Source: Hyphomicrobiales bacterium (GTDB lineage Bacteria > Pseudomonadota > Alphaproteobacteria > Rhizobiales > Rhizobiaceae). From it: a stretch of 64,000 nucleotides of DNA. The notes under the pieces were generated by a model, which was not told the origin of the DNA, did not search any database, and saw only the letters and a list, made by a program, of their open reading frames with translations. Each line of letters opens with the position of its first letter. The first letter of the stretch is position 1. The position numbers and the translations under genes were made by a program. This document shows, piece by piece, positions 38,711 to 48,281 of the stretch. The stretch is taken from contig UEGR01000005.1 in assembly GCA_900465685.1 (NCBI GenBank), positions 124,001-188,000 of the forward strand, read 5' to 3'.

Positions 38711-38746
38711 CAGGGCGGAGGTTTCGATCTCCGCCCTGTTGCTTTT
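38711..38746 (+). terminator. intrinsic terminator after the DAHP synthase gene
   Basis: A 10-bp perfect stem CAGGGCGGAG / CTCCGCCCTG with an 8-nt loop, followed by TTGCTTTT. Confidence 0.88.
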
Positions 38747-38816
38747 GAGGCAAAGTTCTCTAAAGCATTCTCGGGCAACAGCGCGAAATCATGACCAGTG
38801 TCTTTTGGGGGTATTT

Positions 38817-39167
38817 ATGCAGCGCATTTTTCTGGCTTTCCTGAACTCGATGCGGGCACTGAAATACCTCGCGGGCAATGAAAAGGCTGTGCAACAGGAA
38901 CTGGTACTGTTCCTGATCTCGTTGCCAGTCGCATTCTTCCTCGCGCCGACATGGCTTGCCTTCCTGCTGATGACCGGCTCGATCCTGTTTTTGATGATGG
39001 TCGAAATTCTGAATACGGGTATCGAGGCCACATGCGATGCGGTTTCGCTTGATTTTCACAAGGAAATCCAGATCGCCAAGGATTGCGGCTCCTTGGCTGT
39101 GCTGATTGCAATTATATTTGTCGTTGCAACCTGGGGCTATGTGCTGATTTCGTCTTTCTATTATTAA
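38817..39167 (+). CDS. dgkA: diacylglycerol kinase, DgkA type
   Basis: 116-residue integral membrane kinase with three helices; the active-site helix reads VEILNTGIEATCDAVS with the catalytic glutamate and NxxxE pattern. Recycles diacylglycerol to phosphatidic acid. The ATG at 38817 gives the family length; an extension to 38739 in frame is not family-like. AT-rich DNA begins directly after the stop. Confidence 0.92.
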   Translation: MQRIFLAFLNSMRALKYLAGNEKAVQQELVLFLISLPVAFFLAPTWLAFLLMTGSILFLMMVEILNTGIEATCDAVSLDFHKEIQIAKDCGSLAVLIAIIFVVATWGYVLISSFYY

Positions 39168-39179
39168 AATAAATACAGT

Positions 39180-39209
39180 ACTATTCGAAATGGAGAGTGT
39201 GCGAATAGT
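39180..39209. repeat. inverted repeat downstream of dgkA
   Basis: ACTATTCG and CGAATAGT, 8-bp perfect arms with a 14-nt spacer, in AT-rich DNA between dgkA and the small secreted protein. It could be a weak terminator or a protein-binding site; there is no T-run. Confidence 0.55.
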
Positions 39210-39281
39210 TTCTTCATTGTTGGTATTTCGTAAATTTTACTGATTGATATCTTCTCTTGGAAATGAATCACGGAGAGGAAA

Positions 39282-39467
39282 ATGATCAGAATAATTTATC
39301 TGTTTTTATTGTTGATATTCATAATGTCGGCTGGGCTCTATTTTGTTGACGCCAACGCCGCCGATGCTTCGCCTTCGGAAACGAATGGGCATCATTGTGA
39401 TAGTTATGAAAATCTGGCGGATTATATTCATTGTCTTCCTACAACACCGAATGCGGACGGGAAGTGA
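39282..39467 (+). CDS. 61-residue secreted or membrane-anchored protein
   Basis: Not recognised. The N-terminus IRIIYLFLLLIFIMSAGLYF is strongly hydrophobic; cleavage after NAA is possible, leaving a short acidic mature peptide with two cysteines (HHCDSYENLADYIHCLP). GAGAGG lies 6 nt before the ATG. Base composition is lower in GC than that of dgkA and nadE, and the surrounding DNA is AT-rich, suggesting recent gain or weak selection. Confidence 0.6.
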   Translation: MIRIIYLFLLLIFIMSAGLYFVDANAADASPSETNGHHCDSYENLADYIHCLPTTPNADGK

Positions 39468-39505
39468 TTTACAGCAGGTCGCGAAGTTGGCGCATGTCGA
39501 TCTTC

Positions 39506-39514
39506 GGGGGGGGG
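39506..39514 (+). repeat. homopolymeric G9 tract
   Basis: Nine consecutive G residues in the non-coding DNA 128 bp upstream of nadE. Runs of this length are rare here and prone to slippage. Confidence 0.9.
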
Positions 39515-39641
39515 AGAATAATTCAGGTCATTCTCGTCAGTAATCTAAGCCAATCTCCGAGGGGATGCAGAGCCGCTCATTGCATCCCTTCCACTCCCAC
39601 GCTAAATCTCAGACAGAAATAGTGTTGGTGAGAATCTCATT

Positions 39642-41297
39642 ATGCTTCGTATTGCAGTCGCGCAGCTCAATCCCGTCATGGGCGATATCGCCGGAAATCT
39701 TGTCAAAGCTCGCGCCGCTCGTGCACAAGCTGCCGAGATGAAGGCTGATCTCATCCTGTTCACAGAGCTGTTCATTGCCGGTTATCCTCCTGAGGATCTG
39801 GTGTTGAAGCCATCCTTCGTCGCAGCCTGCGAGCATGCAGTTCGCGAACTCGCCGCCGATACGGCGGATGGTGGACCGGGCGTCATCATCGGAACGCCTT
39901 TGCGGCGCGAAAGCGGTTTGCACAATTCGGTCATGGTGCTGGATGGCGGTGAGGTGATTGCCGAGCGGTTCAAGGTCGATCTGCCGAATTACGGCGAGTT
40001 TGACGAAAAACGCGTTTTCGAGGCTGGCCCGCTGCTTGGCCCGGTCAATTTCCGGGGCGTGCGCATCGGCATCCCGATCTGCGAGGATATCTGGGGTGAA
40101 CTTGGCGTTTCGGAAACGCTTGCCGAAAGTGGTGCTGAATTCCTTCTCGTGCCCAATGGTTCTCCCTATCATCGTTCCAAGCTGGACTTGCGCTATCAGG
40201 TCGTTCTGAAGCAGGTGCTGCTGGCAGAATTGCCGATGCTCTATGTCAATCAGGTTGGCGGTCAGGACGAGCTTGTCTTCGACGGTGCGTCATTCGCTTT
40301 CAATCCGGGCAACAATTTCGCGTGCCTGCAAATGCCGCAATTTGCCGAGCAGATTGCCTTGACCATCTGGCGGCGTGACGGTGACACATGGCGTTGTGAA
40401 GAGGGTGAGAAGGCCACACTTCCAGAAGGGTTGGAGACGGACTATTCCGCCTGTGTGCTGGGTCTGCGTGATTATGTGAACAAGAACGGTTTCAAGGACG
40501 TCGTTCTTGGTCTTTCGGGCGGTATCGACTCGGCAATCTGCGCTGCCATGGGCGTTGACGCATTGGGGCCGGAGCGCGTGCGCTGCATCATGTTGCCATA
40601 TCGCTATACGTCGGATGAATCCCTGAAAGACGCAGCCGATTGCGCCAAGGCGCTTGGCGTGCGTTACGATATCGTGCCGATCGCCGAGCCGGTTGAAGGC
40701 TTCATGAGCACGCTCCAGCCACTCTTTGCTGGAACCAATAGCGGCGTGACTGAAGAAAACCTGCAAAGCCGTGCGCGTGGCACGATCCTGATGGCGGTGT
40801 CGAACAAGTTCGGCTCCATGGTCGTCACGACCGGCAACAAGTCGGAAATGTCGGTTGGCTACGCAACGCTTTATGGCGATATGAATGGCGGCTTCAATCC
40901 GATCAAGGACGTGTACAAAATGCAGGTCTATGCGATGTCGGAATGGCGCAACAGCCATGTTCCGCAAGGTTCGCTCGGACCGACAGGCGCGGTGATCCCC
41001 GAGAACATCATCTCCAAGGCACCGTCCGCCGAATTGCGTGAGAACCAGACCGATCAGGACAGCTTGCCGCCATATCCGGTGCTCGACGATATTCTGGAAT
41101 GTCTGGTCGAAAACGAAATGAGCAATGCTGATATCGTTGCACGCGGTCATCCGGTTGAAACCGTGCAACGGATCGAACATCTGCTCTATCTGGCTGAATA
41201 CAAGCGCCGGCAATCTGCGCCGGGTGTAAAGATTACCAGGAAGAATTTTGGACGCGATCGCCGTTATCCCATAACGAACCGCTTCCGCGACCGCTGA
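39642..41297 (+). CDS. nadE: glutamine-dependent NAD+ synthase
   Basis: 551 residues. The N-terminal nitrilase-type glutaminase domain has the Glu42-Lys111-Cys147 triad (LFTELF, FKVDLPNY, IPICEDIWGE); the C-terminal synthetase has the PP-loop GLSGGIDSAICAAMG and TTGNKSEMSVGYATLYGD. Amidates deamido-NAD to NAD using glutamine. gltX starts 24 bp after its stop, so the two are likely co-transcribed. Confidence 0.97.
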   Translation: MLRIAVAQLNPVMGDIAGNLVKARAARAQAAEMKADLILFTELFIAGYPPEDLVLKPSFVAACEHAVRELAADTADGGPGVIIGTPLRRESGLHNSVMVLDGGEVIAERFKVDLPNYGEFDEKRVFEAGPLLGPVNFRGVRIGIPICEDIWGELGVSETLAESGAEFLLVPNGSPYHRSKLDLRYQVVLKQVLLAELPMLYVNQVGGQDELVFDGASFAFNPGNNFACLQMPQFAEQIALTIWRRDGDTWRCEEGEKATLPEGLETDYSACVLGLRDYVNKNGFKDVVLGLSGGIDSAICAAMGVDALGPERVRCIMLPYRYTSDESLKDAADCAKALGVRYDIVPIAEPVEGFMSTLQPLFAGTNSGVTEENLQSRARGTILMAVSNKFGSMVVTTGNKSEMSVGYATLYGDMNGGFNPIKDVYKMQVYAMSEWRNSHVPQGSLGPTGAVIPENIISKAPSAELRENQTDQDSLPPYPVLDDILECLVENEMSNADIVARGHPVETVQRIEHLLYLAEYKRRQSAPGVKITRKNFGRDRRYPITNRFRDR

Positions 41298-41321
41298 ACA
41301 TACTGACTGAAAGCCTTTGAA

Positions 41322-42695
41322 ATGACTGTAACTGTGCGTTTCGCTCCGTCGCCGACGGGCTATATTCATATCGGCAACACGCGCACTGCGCTGTCCAACT
41401 GGCTTTTTGCCAAGAAAAACGGCGGCAGGTTCATCCTGCGCTATGACGATACGGATGTTGAACGGTCGCGTGTGGAATATGCCGAGGCCATCGCAGTCGA
41501 TCTCGACTGGCTGGGCGTGAAACCGGACCGCGTCGAATATCAGTCGAAGCGTTTTGATGTTTATGCCCGCGCAGTGGAAAAGCTGAAGGCCGCAGGCCTG
41601 CTTTATGCCTGCTATGAAACCGCTGACGAACTGGAACGCCGCCGCAAGCTGCGCTTGGCGCGCCGCCTGCCGCCGGTTTATGGCCGCGAGGCGCTGAAGC
41701 TCACCGATGCGGAAAAGGCCGCTTTCGAGGCGGAAGGCCGCAAGCCGCATTGGCGTTTCCTGCTACCGAATTTCGAGAGCGACCCGTTCGCAACACAGCG
41801 CACCGAAGTTCACTGGGACGATCTGGTGCGTGGGTCTCAGGTTGTTGATCTGGCGTCCATGTCGGACCCCGTGCTGGTGCGTGAAGATGGCACCTATCTC
41901 TATACGCTGCCTTCGGTCGTGGATGATATCGATCTTGGTGTCAGCCATATTATCCGTGGCGACGACCATGTGACGAATACGGGTGTGCAGATTGCAATCT
42001 TCCGCGCGCTCGGCGCTGAGCCGCCGGTGTTCGGACACCATAATCTGCTGACAACCACGACCGGCGAAGGGCTTTCAAAGCGCACGGGCGCGCTTTCGGT
42101 CGGATCACTGCGCGAAAACGGCTACGAGCCGATGGCGGTTGCTTCGCTGGCTATTCTGATCGGCACGTCGGAAAACGTCGCCGCCGCGCCAACCATGGAT
42201 GCGCTGGCAGAACGTTTTGATCTGGCGTCAATTTCGAAATCGTCTGCCAAGTTCGATCCGGCAGAACTGGACACGCTCAATCGCGCATTGCTGCATGAAA
42301 TGTCTTTTGCAGACGCCAAGCCGCGGTTCTCAGCACTTGGCATTGAAGGCGAGAAGGCCGAGCCATTCTGGCTCGCCGTGCGCGGTAATCTGGATCGTTT
42401 CGGTGATGTGCAGCATTGGTGGCAGATCGTGACCGGTGACCTGCCGGACGCGCCGGAACTGTCGGATGAAGATCGCGAATTCGCGCGCGCCGCGTTCACG
42501 CTTTTGCCAGCAGGCCCTTGGGATCAGCAGACCTGGAAGATGTGGACGGATGCGGTCAAGTTGGAAACGGGACGCAAGGGTAAGGGGCTCTTCATGCCGT
42601 TGCGTCTGGCGCTGACCGGACAGGCTCACGGGCCAGAACTGGCCGACCTTCTGGTGTTGATGGGCCCGGAAAAGGCGCAAAGCCGACAGCCTTGA
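41322..42695 (+). CDS. gltX: glutamyl-tRNA synthetase (second type)
   Basis: 457 residues. HIGH-equivalent [22 protein letters not shown]-equivalent [12 protein letters not shown]. The [10 protein letters not shown] segment, in place of the usual RIEDTD, marks the second of the two GluRS forms common in alphaproteobacteria. Many of these organisms lack GlnRS and use misacylation of tRNA-Gln followed by GatCAB; which tRNA this enzyme prefers cannot be told. Terminator follows. Confidence 0.94.
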   Translation: MTVTVRFAPSPTGYIHIGNTRTALSNWLFAKKNGGRFILRYDDTDVERSRVEYAEAIAVDLDWLGVKPDRVEYQSKRFDVYARAVEKLKAAGLLYACYETADELERRRKLRLARRLPPVYGREALKLTDAEKAAFEAEGRKPHWRFLLPNFESDPFATQRTEVHWDDLVRGSQVVDLASMSDPVLVREDGTYLYTLPSVVDDIDLGVSHIIRGDDHVTNTGVQIAIFRALGAEPPVFGHHNLLTTTTGEGLSKRTGALSVGSLRENGYEPMAVASLAILIGTSENVAAAPTMDALAERFDLASISKSSAKFDPAELDTLNRALLHEMSFADAKPRFSALGIEGEKAEPFWLAVRGNLDRFGDVQHWWQIVTGDLPDAPELSDEDREFARAAFTLLPAGPWDQQTWKMWTDAVKLETGRKGKGLFMPLRLALTGQAHGPELADLLVLMGPEKAQSRQP

Positions 42696-42718
42696 TCGGA
42701 TCGTTTCCGATAGGAAAT

Positions 42719-42756
42719 AAAAAAGCCGGCACAGTGGATACTGTGCCGGCTTTTTT
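42719..42756. terminator. bidirectional intrinsic terminator between gltX and maeB
   Basis: A long perfect stem AAAAAAGCCGGCACAGT / ACTGTGCCGGCTTTTTT with a GGAT loop. Confidence 0.95.
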
Positions 42757-42770
42757 GTTTTGGAAGATGC

Positions 42771-45110
42771 TTACTTGCGGAGCTTTCCCTTGCGGGCAGG
42801 CGCTTCGCCTGCGCGCTGCAACGCTTCCACAACCGACAGAGCGGTCATGTTGACGACACCGCGCGATGTCACCGAAGGCGTCAGAATATGCGCAGGGCGT
42901 GCTGCACCGAGCAGGATCGGGCCGACATGCAGCGCGTCTGTGACGGTCTTGACGACGTTGAGCGTGATATTCGCTGCATCGAGGTTCGGGAAAACCAGAA
43001 GATTGGCTTCACCCTTGAGGCGCGAATTCGGGAACACGCGGTCACGCAGCGCCTGAGACAGCGCTGAGTCACCATGCATTTCGCCGTCGGATTCGAGGTC
43101 TGGAGCCTTTTCCGCGAGAATAGCGGCAGCCTGACGCATCTTTTCCGCACTGGCGCTTTCCTTCGAACCGAAATTCGAATGCGAAACGAGAGCAGCCTTC
43201 GGCACAATGCCGAAGCGGTCGATTTCCTTGGCGGCGAGAATTGCCATTTCGGCAAGCTCGTTGGCATTCGGATCGACATTCACATAGGTGTCGGTCAGGA
43301 ACAGCGCGCCGCGCTGCGAAATCAGCAGGCTGAGTGCGGAGTAATCGCGGATACCCGGCACAATGCCGATGATCTGGCGCACAACGCGCAAATGGCGTTC
43401 GAAACGGCCTTCAAGACCGCAGATCATCGCATCCGCTTCGTCACGCATTACTGCGAGTGCCGCAATAGCGGTCGAATTGGTGCGCACGATGGTGCGGGCA
43501 GCTTCCGGCGTGACGCCCTGACGACCCGTATAAGACAGGTACAGGTCGACATAGTCGCGGTAGCGTGGATCGTCTTCAGGGTTGATCAGTTCGAAATCGA
43601 CGCCTTGACGGATTTTCAGGCCATAGCGGCGCAGACGCGTTTCAACAACCTGCGGACGACCGACGAGGATTGGCGCGGCGATACGTTCTTCGATCACCAC
43701 CTGCGCGGCGCGCAGCACGCGCTCATCTTCACCATCGGCATAGATGACGCGCTTCGGCTTGTCTTGCGAACGGGCCGCAGCGAAAACCGGCTTCATGATG
43801 AGGCCCGAGCGGAACACGAAGCGGTTCAGCCTGTCGAGATAGGCTTCCATGTCTTCGATCGGGCGCGTGGCGACACCGGTTTCCATCGCAGCCTTGGCGA
43901 CAGCCGGAGCAATGCGCAGGATCAGGCGCTGATCGAAAGGCGACGGAATGATGTAGTCCGGGCCGAAGGTCGGTGTATCGCCGGAATAGGCTTTGGCAGC
44001 GACATCGGAAGGTTCTTCACGTGCAAGCGACGCAATGGCGCGCACTGCGGCAAGCTTCATCTCTTCATTGATCGCGGTTGCGCCGACATCAAGCGCGCCG
44101 CGGAAGATGTATGGGAAGCAAAGAACGTTGTTGACCTGGTTGGGATAGTCGGACCGACCGGTGCAGATCATGGCGTCGGCGCGCGCAGCGCGCGCTTCTT
44201 CCGGCATGATTTCCGGCTTTGGATTGGCCAGCGCCATGATCAGCGGCTTTTCAGCCATCTGATTGAGCAGTTCCGGCTTCAAAACGCCCGCGGCTGAAAG
44301 GCCGAGGAACACATCCGCGCCGCCGATGACATCGGCCAGGGTGCGTGCGTCGGTCTTCTGCGCATAGATTTCTTTCCAGCGGTCCATCAGCGTGTTGCGG
44401 CCTTCATAGACCACGCCTTCCAGATCGCAGACCCAGATGTTTTCGCGCTTGGCGCCGAGATTGACGAGAAGATTGAGGCAGGCGAGAGCCGCCGCACCGG
44501 CACCGGAGGTGACGATCTTGGCGTCTTCAATCTGCTTGCCAGCAAGCTCCAGACCGTTCAGCACTGCGGCGGCTACGATGATCGCCGTACCATGCTGATC
44601 GTCATGGAAAACCGGAATATTCATCTTGGCGCGAAGCTGTTCTTCAACTTCGAAACATTCCGGCGCCTTGATATCTTCCAGATTGATGCCGCCGAAGGTC
44701 GGCTCAAGAGCGGAAACCACGTCGACGACACGGTTGATTTCAAGCGCGTCGATTTCGATGTCGAAAACATCGATATCGGCGAATTTCTTGAACAGGACCG
44801 CCTTGCCCTCCATGACCGGCTTCGATGCGAGCGCGCCGATATTGCCGAGGCCGAGAACAGCCGTACCGTTCGAAACCACCGCCACGAGATTGCCGCGCGC
44901 CGTATATTCGGCGGCGGTTGCCGGGTCTTCCTGAATGGCGAGGCAGGGAGCGGCAACGCCCGGCGAATAAGCGAGCGCAAGGTCACGCTGGTTTCCGAGC
45001 GGCTTGGTTGACTGGATTTCCAGCTTTCCGGGCTTCGGATATCGATGGAAAAACAGAGCTGCTTCATCGAAGTCCGAACGCGTCGGCGTGGAAGGAGTTT
45101 TCTTGGTCAT
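42771..45110 (-). CDS. maeB: NADP-dependent malic enzyme with phosphotransacetylase-like domain
   Basis: 779 residues from MTKKTPST. Malic domain with [14 protein letters not shown], metal site [10 protein letters not shown] and the NAD(P) fold [11 protein letters not shown]; the C-terminal 330 residues are a phosphotransacetylase-like regulatory domain. Converts malate to pyruvate and CO2, feeding NADPH and gluconeogenesis. A start six codons upstream (MESDAT) is possible. Transcribed alone, with about 180 bp to the next gene upstream on that strand. Confidence 0.94.
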   Translation of the reverse strand: MTKKTPSTPTRSDFDEAALFFHRYPKPGKLEIQSTKPLGNQRDLALAYSPGVAAPCLAIQEDPATAAEYTARGNLVAVVSNGTAVLGLGNIGALASKPVMEGKAVLFKKFADIDVFDIEIDALEINRVVDVVSALEPTFGGINLEDIKAPECFEVEEQLRAKMNIPVFHDDQHGTAIIVAAAVLNGLELAGKQIEDAKIVTSGAGAAALACLNLLVNLGAKRENIWVCDLEGVVYEGRNTLMDRWKEIYAQKTDARTLADVIGGADVFLGLSAAGVLKPELLNQMAEKPLIMALANPKPEIMPEEARAARADAMICTGRSDYPNQVNNVLCFPYIFRGALDVGATAINEEMKLAAVRAIASLAREEPSDVAAKAYSGDTPTFGPDYIIPSPFDQRLILRIAPAVAKAAMETGVATRPIEDMEAYLDRLNRFVFRSGLIMKPVFAAARSQDKPKRVIYADGEDERVLRAAQVVIEERIAAPILVGRPQVVETRLRRYGLKIRQGVDFELINPEDDPRYRDYVDLYLSYTGRQGVTPEAARTIVRTNSTAIAALAVMRDEADAMICGLEGRFERHLRVVRQIIGIVPGIRDYSALSLLISQRGALFLTDTYVNVDPNANELAEMAILAAKEIDRFGIVPKAALVSHSNFGSKESASAEKMRQAAAILAEKAPDLESDGEMHGDSALSQALRDRVFPNSRLKGEANLLVFPNLDAANITLNVVKTVTDALHVGPILLGAARPAHILTPSVTSRGVVNMTALSVVEALQRAGEAPARKGKLRK

Positions 45111-45289
45111 AGTCGCATCGCTTTCCATTTTTCCGCACCGCCGGGATGATGAACGGCGCGTGGAGGGTGCAATTACATGCACACCGAGCCTTTAAACACG
45201 TGGGTCGGGCATTCTGGTTTTAACTTAAACTCTCACGTCCCATTAGGCCCGTTTTGGAGAATGAGTTTATCTGTAATGTAATGGCCGCG

Positions 45290-46069
45290 TCAGAAGGCAC
45301 TCTGATAAGCACCGCCGTCAATAACGAGATTCTGCCCCGTTATATAGCCTGCATGCTGTGAGCAGAGAAAGGCGCAAGCTTTTCCGAACTCTTCTGGCTG
45401 GCCAATGCGTCCTGCCGGGATACGGGCTGCTCGCTTGGCGGCTTCCGCTTCTGCGGTGGTGCCGGTCTTCTCTGCCGAGAAGGCAAAGCCCTTGCGCAGG
45501 CGGTCGGTGTCGAAGGCACCGGGCAGGATATTGTTGATGGTGACATTGGCTCCCGCAACGGTGCGGGCAACGCCAGCCAGAAATGCGGTCAGCCCGGCAC
45601 GGGCCCCGGACGACAGGTCGAGCCCCGGAATGGGCGCATAGACCGAGGTGGAGGTGATGTTGACGATGCGGCCAAAGCCGCGCTCGACCATACCGTCGAT
45701 GACTGCCTTGATCAGCTCAATGGGGGTGACCATGTTCTGCGTCACGCCTTCGAGAAGGGCTTCGCGGTCGAGCAAACGGAAGTCGCGGAAAGGCGGCCCG
45801 CCATTGTTGTTGACGAGAATATCGGGGTTAGGGCAGGCGGCAAGCAAAGCCTGCTGGCCTTCCGGGGTCGAAACATCGGCAGCCACGGTAACCACATTGA
45901 CGCCATAGGCCGAGCGGATGGCCTCAGCTGCTTCAAGCAGTGTTTCTTCACTACGACCGTTCAGCACGATATCGCATCCTGCTTCGGCCAGTGCTTCGGC
46001 GCAGGCGCGGCCCAGACCTTTGCTGGAAGCGCATACGATTGCCTTGCGACCTTTCAAGCCCAAATCCAC
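45290..46069 (-). CDS. SDR-family oxidoreductase with altered active site
   Basis: 259 residues with a Rossmann nucleotide site (CASSKGLGRA), NNNG at 87-90 and a typical C-terminus GYITGQNLVIDGGAYQS. The catalytic YxxxK is absent: the aligned segment reads LSSGARAGLTAF, placing Ser153 and Arg157 where Tyr and Lys are expected. This resembles an FabG-like subfamily with N/S-GAR in that place. Reaction unknown; it may not be a standard ketoreductase. Confidence 0.88.
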   Translation of the reverse strand: MDLGLKGRKAIVCASSKGLGRACAEALAEAGCDIVLNGRSEETLLEAAEAIRSAYGVNVVTVAADVSTPEGQQALLAACPNPDILVNNNGGPPFRDFRLLDREALLEGVTQNMVTPIELIKAVIDGMVERGFGRIVNITSTSVYAPIPGLDLSSGARAGLTAFLAGVARTVAGANVTINNILPGAFDTDRLRKGFAFSAEKTGTTAEAEAAKRAARIPAGRIGQPEEFGKACAFLCSQHAGYITGQNLVIDGGAYQSAF

Positions 46070-46258
46070 GGCTCGATCCTCTTTGCTTTTTTAAAGGTCA
46101 TGGAGACATGCCACCAAGCGCCAAGGGCAATCAACCGGATTCTGGTTGACGCGCTGATGTGTCCACTTTTCTTGCGCCCGATTTGAACGTTTTTCGGTGT
46201 TTTTCACGCTCAATGTTCTGTGATCGCGGTCTTCGGGCGACTGCTGGCCTGTCGGCAG

Positions 46259-46302
46259 CTGTCATATGCGCGTTACAGTCCCGTCATGCCTCTGTGACAT
46301 GA
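46259..46302 (+). promoter_or_regulatory. tandem Pho box (PhoB operator) upstream of plcP-agt
   Basis: Four consecutive 11-bp units, CTGTCATATGC, GCGTTACAGTC, CCGTCATGCCT and CTGTGACATGA, each begin with a CTGTCAT/C-like heptamer followed by four less conserved bases, the spacing that PhoB dimers read. The block ends 52 bp ahead of plcP. Two adjacent units make one Pho box, so this is a double box. Confidence 0.8.
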
Positions 46303-46353
46303 ATCAGGTTTTCTGCATGCAGTTTCAGGTTGCCATTGAGAGGGACAACCAAA

Positions 46354-47220
46354 ATGAGCACTGACGCAGCAGAAGCGAAGAAATTCCGGACGATTTTCAT
46401 CTCGGATGTGCATTTGGGGTCAAAAGCCGCGCAGGCCGACCTGCTTCTCGATTTCCTGCGTTATCATGATGCGGATACGATGTATCTGGTTGGCGATATC
46501 GTCGATGGCTGGCGGTTGCGGCGCAACTGGCACTGGCCGCAGGAACATAACGACGTTGTCCAGAAGCTGCTGCGCAAGAGCCGCAAGGGCACCAATATCA
46601 TCTACATCGCCGGCAATCACGATGAGTTCCTGCGTAATTTTCAGGGAACGCATTTTGGCGGTATTGAAGTCATGAACCGCTCCATTCACGAGACGGCGGA
46701 TGGCCGCAAGTTTCTGGTGATCCACGGCGATCAGTTTGACGTGGTGGTGCGCAATGCCCGTTTCATCGCTTATCTCGGCGACTGGGCCTATGATACCGCG
46801 ATCTGGATCAACACATTGATGAACCGTGTGCGGTCTCTCTTCGGTCTGCGCTACTGGTCATTTTCGGCCTGGGCGAAGTTCCGGGTGAAAAAGGCGGTCA
46901 ATTTCATTGGCGAGTTCGAAACGGTCGTGTCTGAAGAGGCGAAGCGCATCGGCGTCGATGGCGTCATCTGCGGCCATATTCATCACGCCACCATCGAAAA
47001 GATGAACGATGTTGAGTATATCAACACCGGTGACTGGGTGGAAAGCTGCACGGCGGTGCTGGAGCATTTCGACGGTCGCATGGAACTGGTGAAGTGGACC
47101 CAGATGCGCGACGAGAAATCGTCTGGCGGCAAAGCCATTGCGCAGGACAGCCGGGCTGATGACAACAGAATTGTCCGGCTACCACGTGCTGCCCGCAACG
47201 CGGCGAAAATTGCCGGATGA
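46354..47220 (+). CDS. plcP: phospholipase C-like metallophosphoesterase PlcP
   Basis: 288 residues. Calcineurin-like metal motifs in order: ISDVHLGSKAAQADLLLDF, GDIVDGW, GNHDEFLR, IHGDQFD, CGHIHHA, with NTGDWVESC. Usually annotated as UDP-2,3-diacylglucosamine pyrophosphatase (LpxH-like), but this text matches the PlcP group that converts phosphatidylcholine-type lipids to diacylglycerol under phosphate starvation in Sinorhizobium. The Pho box upstream and the coupled glycosyltransferase downstream support that reading. GAGAGGGA precedes the ATG by about 10 nt. Confidence 0.85.
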   Translation: MSTDAAEAKKFRTIFISDVHLGSKAAQADLLLDFLRYHDADTMYLVGDIVDGWRLRRNWHWPQEHNDVVQKLLRKSRKGTNIIYIAGNHDEFLRNFQGTHFGGIEVMNRSIHETADGRKFLVIHGDQFDVVVRNARFIAYLGDWAYDTAIWINTLMNRVRSLFGLRYWSFSAWAKFRVKKAVNFIGEFETVVSEEAKRIGVDGVICGHIHHATIEKMNDVEYINTGDWVESCTAVLEHFDGRMELVKWTQMRDEKSSGGKAIAQDSRADDNRIVRLPRAARNAAKIAG

Positions 47221-48281
47221 ACAAGCTCGTCATCGTCACCGACGCCTGGCATCCACAAGTCAACGGTGTCGTTCGGACACTGACCAAGTGCGAAGAAATG
47301 ATGCGCACACGGGGCTACGAGGTGATCGTCGTTTCCCCACTCGATTATAAATCGATACCGTGCCCGACCTATCCCGAGATCAGGCTTGCTCTGACCACGC
47401 CCGGTGCATTTCGGCGGCGGCTTGTACAGATGAAGCCGGACTATATCCATATCGCTACCGAAGGTCCGCTGGGCTATATGGCGCGGCAGGCTTGTCTGAA
47501 AAAGGGTTGGAGTTTCACCACCAGTTTTCACACGCGCTTTCCCGAATATGTGGCGGAGCGTTTTCCGGTTCCCTTGAGCTGGAGCTATGGATTTCTGCGG
47601 TACTTCCACAATGCCGCGTCGCATACGCTCGTGCCGACGCAATCCATTCTGGACGATCTGAAAGAGCGTGGCTTCACCGGCCTCAATCTGTGGACGCGCG
47701 GCGTGGATCGCGGCGTTTTTCACGCCCGGGCCAATGTGAACCGCGATCTGCCGGGGCCTGTCTTCATCTGCGTTGGGCGCGTGGCAACGGAAAAGAACCT
47801 TCCGGCATTTCTCAGTCTCGATCTTCCCGGTACCAAACTGATCGTCGGCGACGGCCCGGCGCTCGATGATCTGAAATCACGTTTTCCGGATGCTGTATTT
47901 GTCGGCAAGCGGGAAGGTGAGGCGCTTGCGGAAACCTATGCGTCGGCTGATGTGTTCGTTTTCCCAAGCCGGACAGACACGTTCGGCCTTGTTCTGCTGG
48001 AAGCAATTGCGTCAGGCCTGCCTGTCGCGGCATTTCCTGTGCCGGGATCGAAAGACGTCATCGGTGCGACGGGCGCAGGCGTTCTTTCAGATGATTTGCA
48101 CGCGGCTTGCATGGCCGCGCTGGAGCTTGAACCCTTCGATCCCGAACAGGTTCTGAAGCCCTTTACGTGGGAAACCTGTGCCGACATCTTTGAAGAGGCT
48201 TTGACCTCCATTGCTGGTGATCGCCCTTCGCGGACCTATCAGGAGGCCGCTCAGCCCCAGACGGTCGCTTCCGGCGGATAA
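47217..48281 (+). CDS. Agt-like glycosyltransferase (GT4) for glycolipid synthesis
   Basis: 354 residues, GT-B fold: N-terminal VTDAWHPQVNGVVRTL, acceptor-side FTTSFHTRFPEY, C-terminal donor site PSRTDTFGLVLLEAIASGLP. It overlaps plcP by 4 nt (ATGA). In Agrobacterium and marine alphaproteobacteria, the gene paired with plcP, agt, encodes a transferase that adds sugar to the diacylglycerol released by PlcP, so that glycolipids replace phospholipids. Function here is inferred from that pairing; a mannosyltransferase role elsewhere is not excluded. Its 3' end overlaps the opposite epimerase gene by 31 bp. Confidence 0.85.
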   Translation: MNKLVIVTDAWHPQVNGVVRTLTKCEEMMRTRGYEVIVVSPLDYKSIPCPTYPEIRLALTTPGAFRRRLVQMKPDYIHIATEGPLGYMARQACLKKGWSFTTSFHTRFPEYVAERFPVPLSWSYGFLRYFHNAASHTLVPTQSILDDLKERGFTGLNLWTRGVDRGVFHARANVNRDLPGPVFICVGRVATEKNLPAFLSLDLPGTKLIVGDGPALDDLKSRFPDAVFVGKREGEALAETYASADVFVFPSRTDTFGLVLLEAIASGLPVAAFPVPGSKDVIGATGAGVLSDDLHAACMAALELEPFDPEQVLKPFTWETCADIFEEALTSIAGDRPSRTYQEAAQPQTVASGG

